64,000 nucleotides of DNA from JAHCHG01 sp965214585 (GTDB lineage: Bacteria; Acidobacteriota; Blastocatellia; Pyrinomonadales; Pyrinomonadaceae): assembly GCA_965214585.1 (NCBI GenBank), contig OZ243957.1, positions 3,596,001 to 3,660,000 on the forward strand, read 5' to 3'. This document shows, piece after piece, positions 43,531-52,853 of this stretch (position 1 is its first letter; every line of letters begins with the position of its first letter). The notes under the pieces were generated by a model. It did no database searches and was not told the origin of the DNA. It saw only the letters and a program-made list of their open reading frames with translations. Position numbers and translations under genes: made by a program.

Positions 43531-44307
43531 CTATTTAAAATTCCGGCGGCTGAAAATTAAAATTGTTGCCGCAAGCAAGATGGAAATATAAATAAATGCG
43601 TAAAGAGTTGCGCCGCCGACGTAAGACGCGGGCGGAATTTCTCCGTGTGAAGCATTGGTAATAAAGCTGTAAAAGGAAAGGTTCGGCAGCAGGTAATAAA
43701 GGAAATTAAAAAATAGTTCGGCAGACGACGAGCCGAGATTTCCGGCAAATTCGCGCAGAGATTGGCTGAAATGTCCGATAATAAACACGAAAAATGTTAA
43801 TAAAGCGGAAAGCGACGGCGACGAAAACGATGAAAATAGAATGGCGACGGCGGTTAAAATCGCCAATTCGAGATAGATCAGAAAAATCGCCGACCAAACC
43901 GAACCGATCAGATTTCCGCCGCCGACGTAGAAAAGCGCGAGCGAAACGCCGATTCCCATTATTAAGATATTGACGAAAAGCGTCAGACAAAGCCCTAGAT
44001 ATTTTCCGACGATAAATTCACCGCGTCCGATTGGTTTTGAGAAAATTACAAAAACCGTGCGTTTTTCAATTTCCTTGGAAATCAAAATCACACCGACGAA
44101 TATTGCGATGAAAACGCCGAATAAAAGCATCGCCGACAGTCCTAAATTAACTATCGTGCGGACTTCCTGCCCGGCGGTCAATTCTCCGAGAAAAATCGCG
44201 CTTGCCGTAATCAGCAAAACAAACAGCACAAGATTATACAAAACACGATCCCGAACGGCTTCGCGGAAGGTATTTCCGGCAATTGTTATTATTTTTTGAA
44301 TCAACAT
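43531..44307 (-). CDS. ABC-2 type permease
   Basis: 258 residues from ATG 44307 (MLIQKIITIAGNTFREAVRD); an open stretch of 50 codons upstream is unsupported. Six hydrophobic segments: LYNLVLFVLLITASAIFL and ALLTFFVFIIGHFSQSLRE are examples; KEIEKRTVFVIFSKPIGRGE is the cytoplasmic loop typical of ABC-2 permeases. Partner of the ATPase at 41353. Confidence 0.85.
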   Translation of the reverse strand: MLIQKIITIAGNTFREAVRDRVLYNLVLFVLLITASAIFLGELTAGQEVRTIVNLGLSAMLLFGVFIAIFVGVILISKEIEKRTVFVIFSKPIGRGEFIVGKYLGLCLTLFVNILIMGIGVSLALFYVGGGNLIGSVWSAIFLIYLELAILTAVAILFSSFSSPSLSALLTFFVFIIGHFSQSLREFAGNLGSSSAELFFNFLYYLLPNLSFYSFITNASHGEIPPASYVGGATLYAFIYISILLAATILIFSRRNFK

Positions 44308-44383
44308 TTTGAGAAAATGGATTTTATTAAGACAAATTTTGTTTCGGAAATAGTATTGATCTTTAAACCGATTTTCGTAGAGA

Positions 44384-46405
44384 TTAATTCTCAATAAATT
44401 TGAATTCCGATTTCTCGTCGGGAAACCTGATTTCGCGCTCGGCAATGACGGCATCAACAGCGGGTTGCGGTTTTAACTCGTCAATAGCGAGATAACTATG
44501 ATCCGGTTTGGATTTTTCGTTCAAGTGCATAGCTCCCTGACTGATAAGAATCTGCCATGCATCAGCTTGTTTGGAATTTAATTTCTCAGCGATTTCAAAC
44601 TGTTTATCGGCTTCTTTGTTATTGCCTGTCTGACGCAGCAGCACGGCATAGCGAACCCGCATAAATACTGAATAAGGAAATACTCCGACTGCTTCAGCGG
44701 CGGTCTTTTTTCCGTCATTGTAATTATTTGCCAGAGTTTGAGCAGAAATCAAATAAGAATATGGAATAATCGTGTTAAATCCTTTATCAATAGCTTTTTG
44801 AAATTGATAAGACGATTCTTTAAACCGATTTTCGGTAAGTAAACGAAGTCCGAAGGAATAATTCGCAGAAGCATTTGACAAATCAAGCAATTCAGCCTTT
44901 TTGAATAATAATTCGGCTTCGTTCAGGTCTTTCTGTTGTTCGGCTTGATAAACTAAATATTGACTTGCCGCTTTTGCCGACGAAAATATCATTAATGCAG
45001 CGCACAATATAATCGCAGCTAAACCAAAATAATTAGAAAAACCAAATGAAAATGTCGGCTTTACAAAATCTTTTTCCGTAGATTTAATAAAATATTTTCG
45101 TAAAAGTAAAGCAAGTAAAAAGAAGAAAACTAAACCGTTTTGCGCTAGTCTAAATGAAAAAGAAGTAAATAAAGAACTAAACAAAAATGTAACTATACCT
45201 GCGGCAGCGGCTTGCGATAAAATATCCGCAGGTTTTCCGTTAATGATTTTTATTTGCTGCAAACCGAGTTTTGCAATTCCAAAGAGAAAAAATAAAAATA
45301 TTATTCCCCCGACTAAGCCGAGTTCAGCGACAATCTGTAAATATTCATTGTGCGCTCTTTCGGGTATAAAAATTTCCTGCTGGAGACGAACGATTTCATT
45401 TTTATTGTTCAGAGAAAAAATTTCAAAATATTTGTTAAACTCTAATCCATAATTGTCAGCTCCAACTCCGGTTAAAGGATGTGCGGATACCATCTCAATA
45501 CCGACTGCCGAAAAAAGAAATCTCACGTTATTGGAAAAACTATTTCCAGACTCTTGAGTTGCTATCCGGGAGAAAGTAGTCTGTTTATCATTGTTTAATT
45601 TTAAAGCAGGCAGATGAACCAGAACCGCCGCCGAAATTAAAATTATAACAACCGTTATTATCCGTTTCTTCTCGATGCGGCAAATTTTTGAAGCAATTCT
45701 AAGCAAAATAAATACCGACAAACCGACGACAGCAGATAAGAAAGAACTACGACTCACCGACAGCAAAACGGCGAGCCAGACGGCTGACAGCAAAAAAGTT
45801 TGCCAAAAAACTTTTTTCTTCGCTGTAATACTCAGCGCAAAAAGTAAAGGCAAAACACAGGCGAAAATTTCGGCGAATCTCCCGTATCGAAATCCGAAAG
45901 TTTCCATTCCGGCTTTCGCAGAAAGAGAAGATTCTAAAATGCAGCACAGCGCAATTATTACGACGGCAACTGTTAAAGACGCAATTGCAGTTTGCAGATA
46001 TTTTGTGAAATTGGCTATTTTTGCTATAAAACAAAAGAAAACAAAGTAAACGCTCCAGAGAAGCGTGTGATGAATAACCGACAAGAGTGAGTTTGCCCAG
46101 AGAGATGAAGCGGCACTCCATACAATAAATGCGACAAACGGCACTAACAGCCGCCAAATTTCATTTGTTTTAAATGACGGAAAATTTTTGAAACTCCGCT
46201 CTTTTGTCAAATAAAACAGTAATACAACCAGAAGGTAAAAAGATATAACAAGTTCCACCTTCCAAGGATGCCCGGATATGGAAGATGAAGATGGAAACCA
46301 TACTAAAGGCATTAATAATACAAATCCCCACAAAACTGTTGAATAAGTCCAAAAGCAATCGGGAGATTTAAAGTCTGAATTTATAATTGTTGACTTCAAG
46401 TTCAT
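44384..46405 (-). CDS. O-antigen-ligase-family (Wzy_C) membrane protein with TPR tail
   Basis: 673 residues. About 10-12 hydrophobic segments up to residue 470. The large periplasmic loop holds TGVGADNYGLEF and RAHNEYLQIVAELGLVGG, the Wzy_C family hallmark with the conserved His. A TPR-like helical C-terminus follows (about 490-673, AELLFKKAELLDLSNASANY). The family includes O-antigen ligase WaaL and pilin-glycosylating TfpO/PglL. It sits directly after three pilin genes on the same strand, so pilin glycosylation is a plausible role; LPS ligation is the alternative. Confidence 0.8.
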   Translation of the reverse strand: MNLKSTIINSDFKSPDCFWTYSTVLWGFVLLMPLVWFPSSSSISGHPWKVELVISFYLLVVLLFYLTKERSFKNFPSFKTNEIWRLLVPFVAFIVWSAASSLWANSLLSVIHHTLLWSVYFVFFCFIAKIANFTKYLQTAIASLTVAVVIIALCCILESSLSAKAGMETFGFRYGRFAEIFACVLPLLFALSITAKKKVFWQTFLLSAVWLAVLLSVSRSSFLSAVVGLSVFILLRIASKICRIEKKRIITVVIILISAAVLVHLPALKLNNDKQTTFSRIATQESGNSFSNNVRFLFSAVGIEMVSAHPLTGVGADNYGLEFNKYFEIFSLNNKNEIVRLQQEIFIPERAHNEYLQIVAELGLVGGIIFLFFLFGIAKLGLQQIKIINGKPADILSQAAAAGIVTFLFSSLFTSFSFRLAQNGLVFFFLLALLLRKYFIKSTEKDFVKPTFSFGFSNYFGLAAIILCAALMIFSSAKAASQYLVYQAEQQKDLNEAELLFKKAELLDLSNASANYSFGLRLLTENRFKESSYQFQKAIDKGFNTIIPYSYLISAQTLANNYNDGKKTAAEAVGVFPYSVFMRVRYAVLLRQTGNNKEADKQFEIAEKLNSKQADAWQILISQGAMHLNEKSKPDHSYLAIDELKPQPAVDAVIAEREIRFPDEKSEFKFIEN

Positions 46406-46511
46406 AATTAAACTTGCCGGAATTTAGTTAGTTTTAATCAATGAGAGTTTTTCCGCATAGAAGAATTTTGCGGACAAGAAAATCAATTCAATATCAGTAA
46501 ATGTGAGAAAA

Positions 46512-47006
46512 TCAGTTGTTGAAAACTTGACTGACTCCGTTCAAATCTCCGTCTGTTATAGTGAAAGTTCCGGTCGCGGGCGCGCCGGTATAAATAACAC
46601 CTTGGGCGGCTATTGCAAACGAGCGTGTTCCGGTAGCCGTTATTCCGTCCGCCTTTGCGGGTTCAGCTGCTAAAGCAAACTTAGCAGGCGTTGAATCGCT
46701 GAAATCACTCTTATCAAGTGTAAAAAAATAACCGCTCTTCGGATTTGATACAGTGCTGTTAGCTAAGAGTGAATCAATTAAATGTTTAGAGGCTAGAGTA
46801 GAAAGATCACTAAAGTTGCCGTTGCCGAATGTTGTAGAGTAGGTCAATTCCGCGCTGTGAATTATGCGAAGTGCTGAAATTGCCGAACCTTCATTGGCGG
46901 CGCGGCGGGCGGAAAGTAAATTGGGGACTGCGATGGCAGCGATAATGCCGATGATAACGACGACGATTAAAAGTTCGATCAGCGAGAAGCCTTTCTGATT
47001 TTTCAT
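46512..47006 (-). CDS. Type IV pilin-like protein (pilin 3)
   Basis: 164 residues from the ATG at 47006. KNQKGFSLIELLIVVVIIGI is a prepilin signal: cleavage after Gly6, Phe+1, Glu+5, followed by a hydrophobic helix. The C-terminal globular domain begins about 60. About 65% alike the two upstream copies by eye but with a more divergent middle. Last of three tandem pilin genes. Confidence 0.92.
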   Translation of the reverse strand: MKNQKGFSLIELLIVVVIIGIIAAIAVPNLLSARRAANEGSAISALRIIHSAELTYSTTFGNGNFSDLSTLASKHLIDSLLANSTVSNPKSGYFFTLDKSDFSDSTPAKFALAAEPAKADGITATGTRSFAIAAQGVIYTGAPATGTFTITDGDLNGVSQVFNN

Positions 47007-47018
47007 TATTTTTATCTT

Positions 47019-47054
47019 CAATAAAGAGGAGATGAAAAATATCCATCTCCTCTT
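47019..47054 (-). promoter_or_regulatory. Hairpin between pilin 2 and pilin 3
   Basis: AAAGAGGAGATG pairs with CATCTCCTCTTT across about 10 nt. Partial terminator or mRNA-stability element; no poly-T. Confidence 0.55.
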
Positions 47055-47082
47055 TATGCGAAATTAGATTCGGAATAAAGGA

Positions 47083-47571
47083 TTAGTTGTTCAAAACCTT
47101 ACTTGTTCCGCTCAAATCACCGCTGGATGCAGTCAAAGCGGTAGGCGCACCCGTGTAAAGGACACCCGGCGTTGCAATCCCGAATGATCGAGTTCCGGTA
47201 GCAGTAACGCCTGATGCTTGTGCAGGTTGAGCCGCAATTGCGAATTTAGACGGTGTTCCTGAAGAGAAATCTACTTTGTCAATGGTAAAGAAATAGCCGC
47301 TTTTGGGCGCGGTTGCCGTGCTGTTGGCAAGTGTCGGATCAATCAAGTTAGCTGATACTAATTGAGCCGCCGTTCCGTAATTACCGTTTCCGGTAGTTGA
47401 AGAATAAGTAATTTCTGCGCCGTGCATAGTGCGAAGTGCTGAAATTGCCGAACCTTCATTGGCGGCGCGGCGGGCGGAAAGCAAATTAGGAATAGCGATG
47501 GCGGCGATAATGCCGATGATAACGACGACGATTAAAAGTTCGATAAGCGAGAAGCCTTTTTGATTTTTCAT
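47083..47571 (-). CDS. Type IV pilin-like protein (pilin 2)
   Basis: 162 residues from ATG 47571, GGAG 10 nt upstream. Same prepilin signal and the segment PNLLSARRAANEGSAISALR. Very similar to pilin 1 (identical in the N-terminal 55 residues). Followed by a hairpin. Confidence 0.93.
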   Translation of the reverse strand: MKNQKGFSLIELLIVVVIIGIIAAIAIPNLLSARRAANEGSAISALRTMHGAEITYSSTTGNGNYGTAAQLVSANLIDPTLANSTATAPKSGYFFTIDKVDFSSGTPSKFAIAAQPAQASGVTATGTRSFGIATPGVLYTGAPTALTASSGDLSGTSKVLNN

Positions 47572-47584
47572 TATTATTTTCTCC

Positions 47585-47624
47585 AATAGAAAGGAGATGA
47601 AAAATAGCCATCTCCTTTTGTTAG
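47585..47624 (-). promoter_or_regulatory. Hairpin between pilin 1 and pilin 2
   Basis: AAAGGAGATGG pairs with CATCTCCTTT across about 10 nt, the same design as the hairpin at 47019-47054. Confidence 0.55.
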
Positions 47625-47648
47625 GTAAAGTTGATTCGGAAGAAAGGG

Positions 47649-48161
47649 TTAGTTGTTCAAAACCGTGCTTGTTCCGCTCAATGCTCCGCTTGTTACGGTA
47701 AATGTGCCAGCTGTGGCAGCTCCTGTGTAAAGGACACCCGGCGTTGCGATAGCAAATGATCGAGTTCCGGTAGCGGTAACGCCTGATGCTTGTGCAGGTT
47801 CGGCTTTAATTGCAAAGCTGGAAGGTGTTCCTGAAGAGAAATCCGCCTTACCGATAGTAAAGAAATAGCCGCTTTTGGGCGCGGTTGCCGTGCTGTTGGC
47901 AAGTGTCGGATCAATCAAGTTAGCTGATACCAGTGCGGGTGCATCTCCGTAATTACCGTTTCCGGTAGTTGAAGAATAAGTAATTTCTGCGCCGTGCATA
48001 GTGCGTAGTGCTGAAATTGCCGAACCTTCATTGGCGGCGCGGCGGGCGGAAAGCAAGTTAGGAATAGCGATGGCGGCGATAATGCCGATGATAACGACGA
48101 CGATTAAAAGTTCGATAAGCGAGAAACCTTTTTGGTTTTTCATTTTGTTCAATTTATTCAT
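47649..48161 (-). CDS. Type IV pilin-like protein (pilin 1)
   Basis: 170 residues; AGGAG 14 nt before ATG 48161, while Met7 (MKNQKG) is the alternative start. Prepilin cleavage after Gly12. First gene after the sigma-54 promoter. The three copies may be major and minor pilins or antigenic variants. Confidence 0.93.
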   Translation of the reverse strand: MNKLNKMKNQKGFSLIELLIVVVIIGIIAAIAIPNLLSARRAANEGSAISALRTMHGAEITYSSTTGNGNYGDAPALVSANLIDPTLANSTATAPKSGYFFTIGKADFSSGTPSSFAIKAEPAQASGVTATGTRSFAIATPGVLYTGAATAGTFTVTSGALSGTSTVLNN

Positions 48162-48229
48162 TTTGTTTTGTAATCTCCTAAAATTTTTCTGAATTTTTTT
48201 GCCTGTTTGTTAGGCTCGGTATATCTATT

Positions 48230-48245
48230 TACAAAACTCGTGCCA
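48230..48245 (-). promoter_or_regulatory. Sigma-54 promoter of the pilin genes
   Basis: Minus strand TGGCACG-AGTT-TTGTA, against consensus TGGCACG-N4-TTGC(A/T): one mismatch at the -12 C. Transcription would start near 48220, about 60 nt before the first pilin ATG. PilR, encoded immediately upstream, is the obvious activator. Confidence 0.7.
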
Positions 48246-48440
48246 AAAGTTTGAAATGATATTTGAAAAGTTGTAAGTATAATTAAATCAAAGGTTTATT
48301 ATTAGTGAGCGAAATGGGAAAAGTATGAAACTTTTAAGATAAGGCGAAAATTTAACAGTTTTTGGTAACGGTTGGGTGACGGAAAATGTCAGAAAATTGT
48401 GTTTTTTACGCGGATTTGCATTTTTGTAGTTTGCAGACAG

Positions 48441-49835
48441 TTAATCGCTGCTTCGCATTTGGGCGGAGAGCGAACGGATTTCGTGTTTGTCCAATAAATG
48501 GCGGAATGAGCGAACGCTCATTTTTAACAAGTCGGCGGCTTGAGTTTGGTTGCCGCCGGTTTGTTTTAAGGCTTCAACGATGTAGGTTTTTTCGAGGTTT
48601 CCGAGATGCGATGTTAAATCAATGCCTTCTTCGGGCAGATCGAACTCGTTTTGGATTCGCGCCGGATTGTAATTCGTGATGTGGTCGGGAAGGCGTTCGG
48701 GTTGAATTTCGTCTTGTCTTTCAAGGGCGACGGCGCGTTCGATGGTGTGTTCGAGTTCGCGCACGTTTCCGTGCCAAGCGTAATTTTCTAAAATGTCTTT
48801 GGCTTTCGGGTTGATCGTCAGATTTTTTCCGGTTTGAAGGCAGAATTTGTTGACGAAATGATCTATCAAAGACGGAATATCTTCCTTGCGTTCACGAAGC
48901 GGCGGCAAAGCAATCGGTATAACGGAGATTCTGTAAAACAAATCTTCGCGGAAAGTTCCTTCGGCGGACATCTGTTTTAAATCCTTGTTTGTCGCGGCGA
49001 TAACGCGGGCATCAATCGGCAGTTCGTCGTGCGCTCCGACGGGACGGACGCGGCGTTCCTGCAACACGCGGAGAAGTTTGACCTGCATCGCCGTTGACAT
49101 TTCGCCGATTTCGTCGAGAAAAATCGTTCCGTGGTCGGCGGCTTCAAAAAGTCCTTTGCGGTTGGCGTTCGCGCCCGTGAACGCGCCCTTAATGTAGCCG
49201 AAAAGTTCGGATTCGAGCAGAGTTTCGGTAAACGCGCCGCAGTTTATCGAGATAAAAGGCTTTTCGGCTCGCGGGCTGAGATCGTGAATAGCGCGGGCGA
49301 CGAGTTCTTTTCCCGTTCCCGATTCGCCCGTTACCAAAACTGTTGACTGAACTTCGGCAACGGTTTCGATCATCTGAAATATCGCCTGCATTTTTTCCGA
49401 ACTGCCGACGATGTTTTTAACGCTTCCACGCATCCGTTGGGCGCGTTTGAAGGCGCGGTTTTCGTCAATCAGGGCTTGCCTGTCGAGAGCCTTTTTGACG
49501 ATTATTTTCAATTCTTCAACGTCAAAAGGCTTTTGTATAAAATCGTCCGCGCCGAGAATAAACGCTTCACGCGCCGTGTCAACCGTGGCAAACGCCGTCA
49601 TTAAAATTACGCCGATGTCGGGCAGAAACTCACGCGCCGCGCGAAGCAGTTCGATGCCGTTCATATCCGGCATTTTTACGTCCGTAATCACAACGTCTGC
49701 GGGTTCTTCTTGAAGCATCTCAACCGCTTCGCGCCCGTTTCGCGCCGTTCTTATATTATGACCGTCGCCTTCAAAAACTAAGTTTAAAAGCTGTCTGTAA
49801 CTTTGTTCGTCGTCAACTATCAGTAATTTTGCCAT
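48441..49835 (-). CDS. pilR: Sigma-54-dependent response regulator PilR
   Basis: 464 residues. Receiver domain with phospho-acceptor Asp52 in VVITDVKMPDMNG. AAA+ domain: Walker A GESGTGKE (170-177), GAFTGA loop (217-222) that contacts sigma-54, FLDEIGEM Walker B. C-terminal Fis-type HTH (NQTQAADLLKMSVRSFRHLL). Lies after pilS and before the pilins, whose promoter has a sigma-54 site. Confidence 0.93.
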   Translation of the reverse strand: MAKLLIVDDEQSYRQLLNLVFEGDGHNIRTARNGREAVEMLQEEPADVVITDVKMPDMNGIELLRAAREFLPDIGVILMTAFATVDTAREAFILGADDFIQKPFDVEELKIIVKKALDRQALIDENRAFKRAQRMRGSVKNIVGSSEKMQAIFQMIETVAEVQSTVLVTGESGTGKELVARAIHDLSPRAEKPFISINCGAFTETLLESELFGYIKGAFTGANANRKGLFEAADHGTIFLDEIGEMSTAMQVKLLRVLQERRVRPVGAHDELPIDARVIAATNKDLKQMSAEGTFREDLFYRISVIPIALPPLRERKEDIPSLIDHFVNKFCLQTGKNLTINPKAKDILENYAWHGNVRELEHTIERAVALERQDEIQPERLPDHITNYNPARIQNEFDLPEEGIDLTSHLGNLEKTYIVEALKQTGGNQTQAADLLKMSVRSFRHLLDKHEIRSLSAQMRSSD

Positions 49836-49942
49836 TGTAAAAATTTTGATTTAAAGCAGGAATTTTTGGGGAATCCGATAAATGTTAAAAGCGGTTAAAA
49901 AACTTTTACCATTTATATAATGACAAATTTTGCACCGAAAAT

Positions 49943-51706
49943 TCAAGAAGAAATTCTGCTTTCATCGTTTTTGACGTTTAATAAGTCCTTTAAGCGAGTC
50001 GGCGCAATCGAATCATCTATGTTGGAATTGCCGGTTAAAACCGCCGGATTTTTCATTTCCTTGGGAAGTTCGATTGTGATTGTCGAACCTTGATTTTCGA
50101 GGCTTCTGACATTTATCGTGCCGTTATGATCGCGGACGATCTGATAAACAATCGAAAGTCCCAAACCCGTTCCGCCGGTGGTCGAATCGGAAAAAGGCTC
50201 GAAAAGCTGTTCGACTTGTTCGGGCGACATCCCGCAGCCCGTGTCTTCAAATAATATGCGGATTCTGGAACTGCTCGGATTCTGCACTTTGATTTTCAGA
50301 GTTCCGCCGTCGGGCATCGCCTGAATCGCGTTTCGCGCCAAATTCCAGAAAATTTGTTTCAACTGCGTCGAATCGGCGAAAATCGTAACCGGAATATCCG
50401 GGAACTCGGCTTCAAGTTCGTGTCCGTCCAATATATCGGGACTGTGTTTCAAAAGCATAATCGTATCGCTGATTGCTTCGCGCACATCTATCTCCGAAAA
50501 ATTGCTGACGCGCGGACGCGCATACGTTAAAAAATTCGTAATGATATTATTCAAGCGGTCTGATTCGCGCAAAATTATGTCCATTAGTTTCGCCTGCGAA
50601 GAATCGGGCGCGGTTTGCGATTCGAGAACCTGAATCGCGCCGCGCATTGCGCCCAGAGGATTGCGAATCTCGTGCGCGAGTCCGGCGGCGACACGCCCGA
50701 CAGCCGCCAAACGGTCTTTCCGACGGATATTATCTTCCATTGTGCGAATTTCTGTTAAATCCTGAAAGGTTATAACAATTCCGGTTTTCTCGCCGTCTTC
50801 TGAAAAAAGCGGCGACGCGCTGTAACCGATTTTGACCAGCAAATTATTTTTGGTTATAAAATCGGTTTCAAGGCGCGGCAGAAATTCGGAATTTTCCGAC
50901 GCTTCGAGCGATGCCGCAATTTCCATTTTAACATCACCGAAAATCGAATATATTGATCTGCCCGTCATTTCGCCCACCTTACATTTTGTGATCTCTTCGG
51001 CGGCGTGATTAAAAGTGTAAATTTTCCCGTCCAGATCGGTTGTAATCAAACCCGAATGAATTGATTCGACGATTCTTTCGTGCAGAACGCGCAGATTTGC
51101 TAGTGTTTTAGTTGTTTCCTTTAATTTTTCTCCCGAAGTTCGCCGATCCGAAAGTTTGGAAGCGAGCAAGCCGACGATTAAAAATGCGACGTTGTGAAAA
51201 CTGACGATCTGCACGACTCTGTAAAATTCGGGAGTTGCGCCAAAGGAATCAATCAGCGAATAAGCGACGGAAAACGACAAAATCGTAAACAGACAGACAC
51301 AAAAACCGGCGATCAAAAGTGTCAGACGGGAATTTAGAAATACGCTCGCAACCCCGATCAAAACGATGTAAAGCGTAATATAAGGCGAAGTCAAATCGCC
51401 CGTCTGCCAAACCAGCCACGTTATCAAAAGCGCGTCGAGAAGAAATTGGACGCGAACCTGCCAATCGAATTTTTTACTAAGCCAGAGAAATATAAAGTAA
51501 ACGAGCGTCAGACCGACTGAGAAAACAAATGCCGTAAAAAAGCTGCGCGGAAAATTATCAAACGACAGTTTCAGTTCGCCGCTGTTCCAAAGCCAGCTTG
51601 CCACGAGCAAAACAAATATTAAAAACAAACGTCCGATAATCAGGACTTGAATTCTTTGAATTGGTTTTGAATTGGCGGAAAACAATTTTTGGTCTAAACT
51701 ATTCAT
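49943..51706 (-). CDS. pilS: Sensor histidine kinase PilS
   Basis: 587 residues. Six membrane segments in the first 200 residues, a PAS domain (about 215-320), HisKA with phospho-His near 342 (LAHEIRNPLGAMRGA) and HATPase with DTGCGMSPEQVEQLFEPF and GTGLGLSIV. Membrane kinase for PilR. Its ATG is only 17 bp from that of the divergent cupin gene. Confidence 0.92.
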   Translation of the reverse strand: MNSLDQKLFSANSKPIQRIQVLIIGRLFLIFVLLVASWLWNSGELKLSFDNFPRSFFTAFVFSVGLTLVYFIFLWLSKKFDWQVRVQFLLDALLITWLVWQTGDLTSPYITLYIVLIGVASVFLNSRLTLLIAGFCVCLFTILSFSVAYSLIDSFGATPEFYRVVQIVSFHNVAFLIVGLLASKLSDRRTSGEKLKETTKTLANLRVLHERIVESIHSGLITTDLDGKIYTFNHAAEEITKCKVGEMTGRSIYSIFGDVKMEIAASLEASENSEFLPRLETDFITKNNLLVKIGYSASPLFSEDGEKTGIVITFQDLTEIRTMEDNIRRKDRLAAVGRVAAGLAHEIRNPLGAMRGAIQVLESQTAPDSSQAKLMDIILRESDRLNNIITNFLTYARPRVSNFSEIDVREAISDTIMLLKHSPDILDGHELEAEFPDIPVTIFADSTQLKQIFWNLARNAIQAMPDGGTLKIKVQNPSSSRIRILFEDTGCGMSPEQVEQLFEPFSDSTTGGTGLGLSIVYQIVRDHNGTINVRSLENQGSTITIELPKEMKNPAVLTGNSNIDDSIAPTRLKDLLNVKNDESRISS

Positions 51707-51723
51707 ATAAAAAAGGATTTATT

Positions 51724-52101
51724 ATGAAAGATACAAAAGATAACGAAAATTCACCCGTTTTCGATCAGCGACCTTGGGGCAGTTTTACGGTTTTGGACGA
51801 AGACACGGATTATAAAGTTAAAAGAATAGAAGTTCTGCCTAATAAACGTCTGAGCTACCAAAAGCACAAGCACCGCACGGAACATTGGTTCGTTGTTCGC
51901 GGTATTGCTAAGGTAACATTAAACGATGTTAAATATCTAGTAAAAAAGAACGAAGCCATAGATATTCCCGTCGGCGCGGCTCACCGCGTGGAAAATCCCG
52001 AAGCCGAAGGCACTTTGATTTTTATCGAAACCCAAACCGGAGATTATTTCGGCGAAGACGACATCGAACGGCTCGAAGACGATTTCGGAAGAAATAAGTA
52101 A
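51724..52101 (+). CDS. Phosphomannose-isomerase-type cupin
   Basis: 125 residues from ATG 51724 (AAAAGG 8 nt upstream; an open frame from 51661 is unsupported). RPWGSFTVLDE, YQKHKHRTEHWFVVRGIA and IDIPVGAAHRVENP are the type II PMI cupin motifs with metal His/Glu. Same as the C-terminal domain of ManC/AlgA. Probably makes mannose-6-phosphate or binds a sugar nucleotide. Confidence 0.85.
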   Translation: MKDTKDNENSPVFDQRPWGSFTVLDEDTDYKVKRIEVLPNKRLSYQKHKHRTEHWFVVRGIAKVTLNDVKYLVKKNEAIDIPVGAAHRVENPEAEGTLIFIETQTGDYFGEDDIERLEDDFGRNK

Positions 52102-52290
52102 TCAAATTGCAAATCGAAAAACAGGCTGGGAAATTATGAGTAGATTTATTTTCTGCTTTTGATTCGCATTGATAATAAAGAAATGATATTTGATAGATAA
52201 ATCAATTTTCTCAGAGTCAAAAATTATCAATTCTCAAATCTCAATTATATTTTGGGTTTCTTTCTTGAACTAAATTATTTAGATATGTGT

Positions 52291-52824
52291 CTATTGCGTA
52301 ATAAACTCAATTGCCTCAAGTAAATTTTCCGCAATAAAATCCGGTTCGATTTCCAGATTTTCAGATTCCTTCGCGCCGTAGCCCGTTAAAACCAAACAGG
52401 TTTTAGTCTTCGCGTTAAATCCCGCTTTTACATCGGCAATTTTGTCGCCGATCATCCAGCTTTTTTCCAGATCAATCTCGAAATCTTCCGCCGCCTGCTC
52501 GATCATTCCCGCTTTCGGCTTTCGACAAAGGCAGAAATCTTCGGAAACGTGCGGGCAAAAATAAATCGCGTCGAGTTTCGCCTCGTTTTCGGCAAGTTCT
52601 CTTTCCATTTTTTCGTGAATTATATTCAGCATATCCGCCGAAAAATATCCGCGCCCGATGCCCGATTGATTTGTAATTAAAATTACGAGAAAACCTTTTT
52701 GATGTAATAATTTAACCGCGTCCGCCGCAAACGGAAACAAGCGCAAATCTTCCGGGCGCGATAAATAATTAACTTCTTCGCAAATCGTTCCGTCGCGGTC
52801 TAAAAAAACTGCAAATTTTTTCAT
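52291..52824 (-). CDS. gmhB: D-glycero-beta-D-manno-heptose-1,7-bisphosphate 7-phosphatase
   Basis: 177 residues. HAD-IIIA motif FLDRDGTICEEVNYL at the N-terminus, SGIGRGYFS, and the zinc-binding CPHVSEDFCLCRKPK. Makes heptose-1-phosphate for the LPS core. Follows the heptosyltransferase by 29 bp, the same pathway. Confidence 0.93.
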   Translation of the reverse strand: MKKFAVFLDRDGTICEEVNYLSRPEDLRLFPFAADAVKLLHQKGFLVILITNQSGIGRGYFSADMLNIIHEKMERELAENEAKLDAIYFCPHVSEDFCLCRKPKAGMIEQAAEDFEIDLEKSWMIGDKIADVKAGFNAKTKTCLVLTGYGAKESENLEIEPDFIAENLLEAIEFITQ

Positions 52825-52853
52825 TTAATGTAAAAAATCAACTGTTAAACATT

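Noticed and set aside
44308..44457. Longer start for the ABC permease
   Set aside because: The extra 50 residues are polar, run close to the next gene, and the membrane topology begins after Met at 44307.
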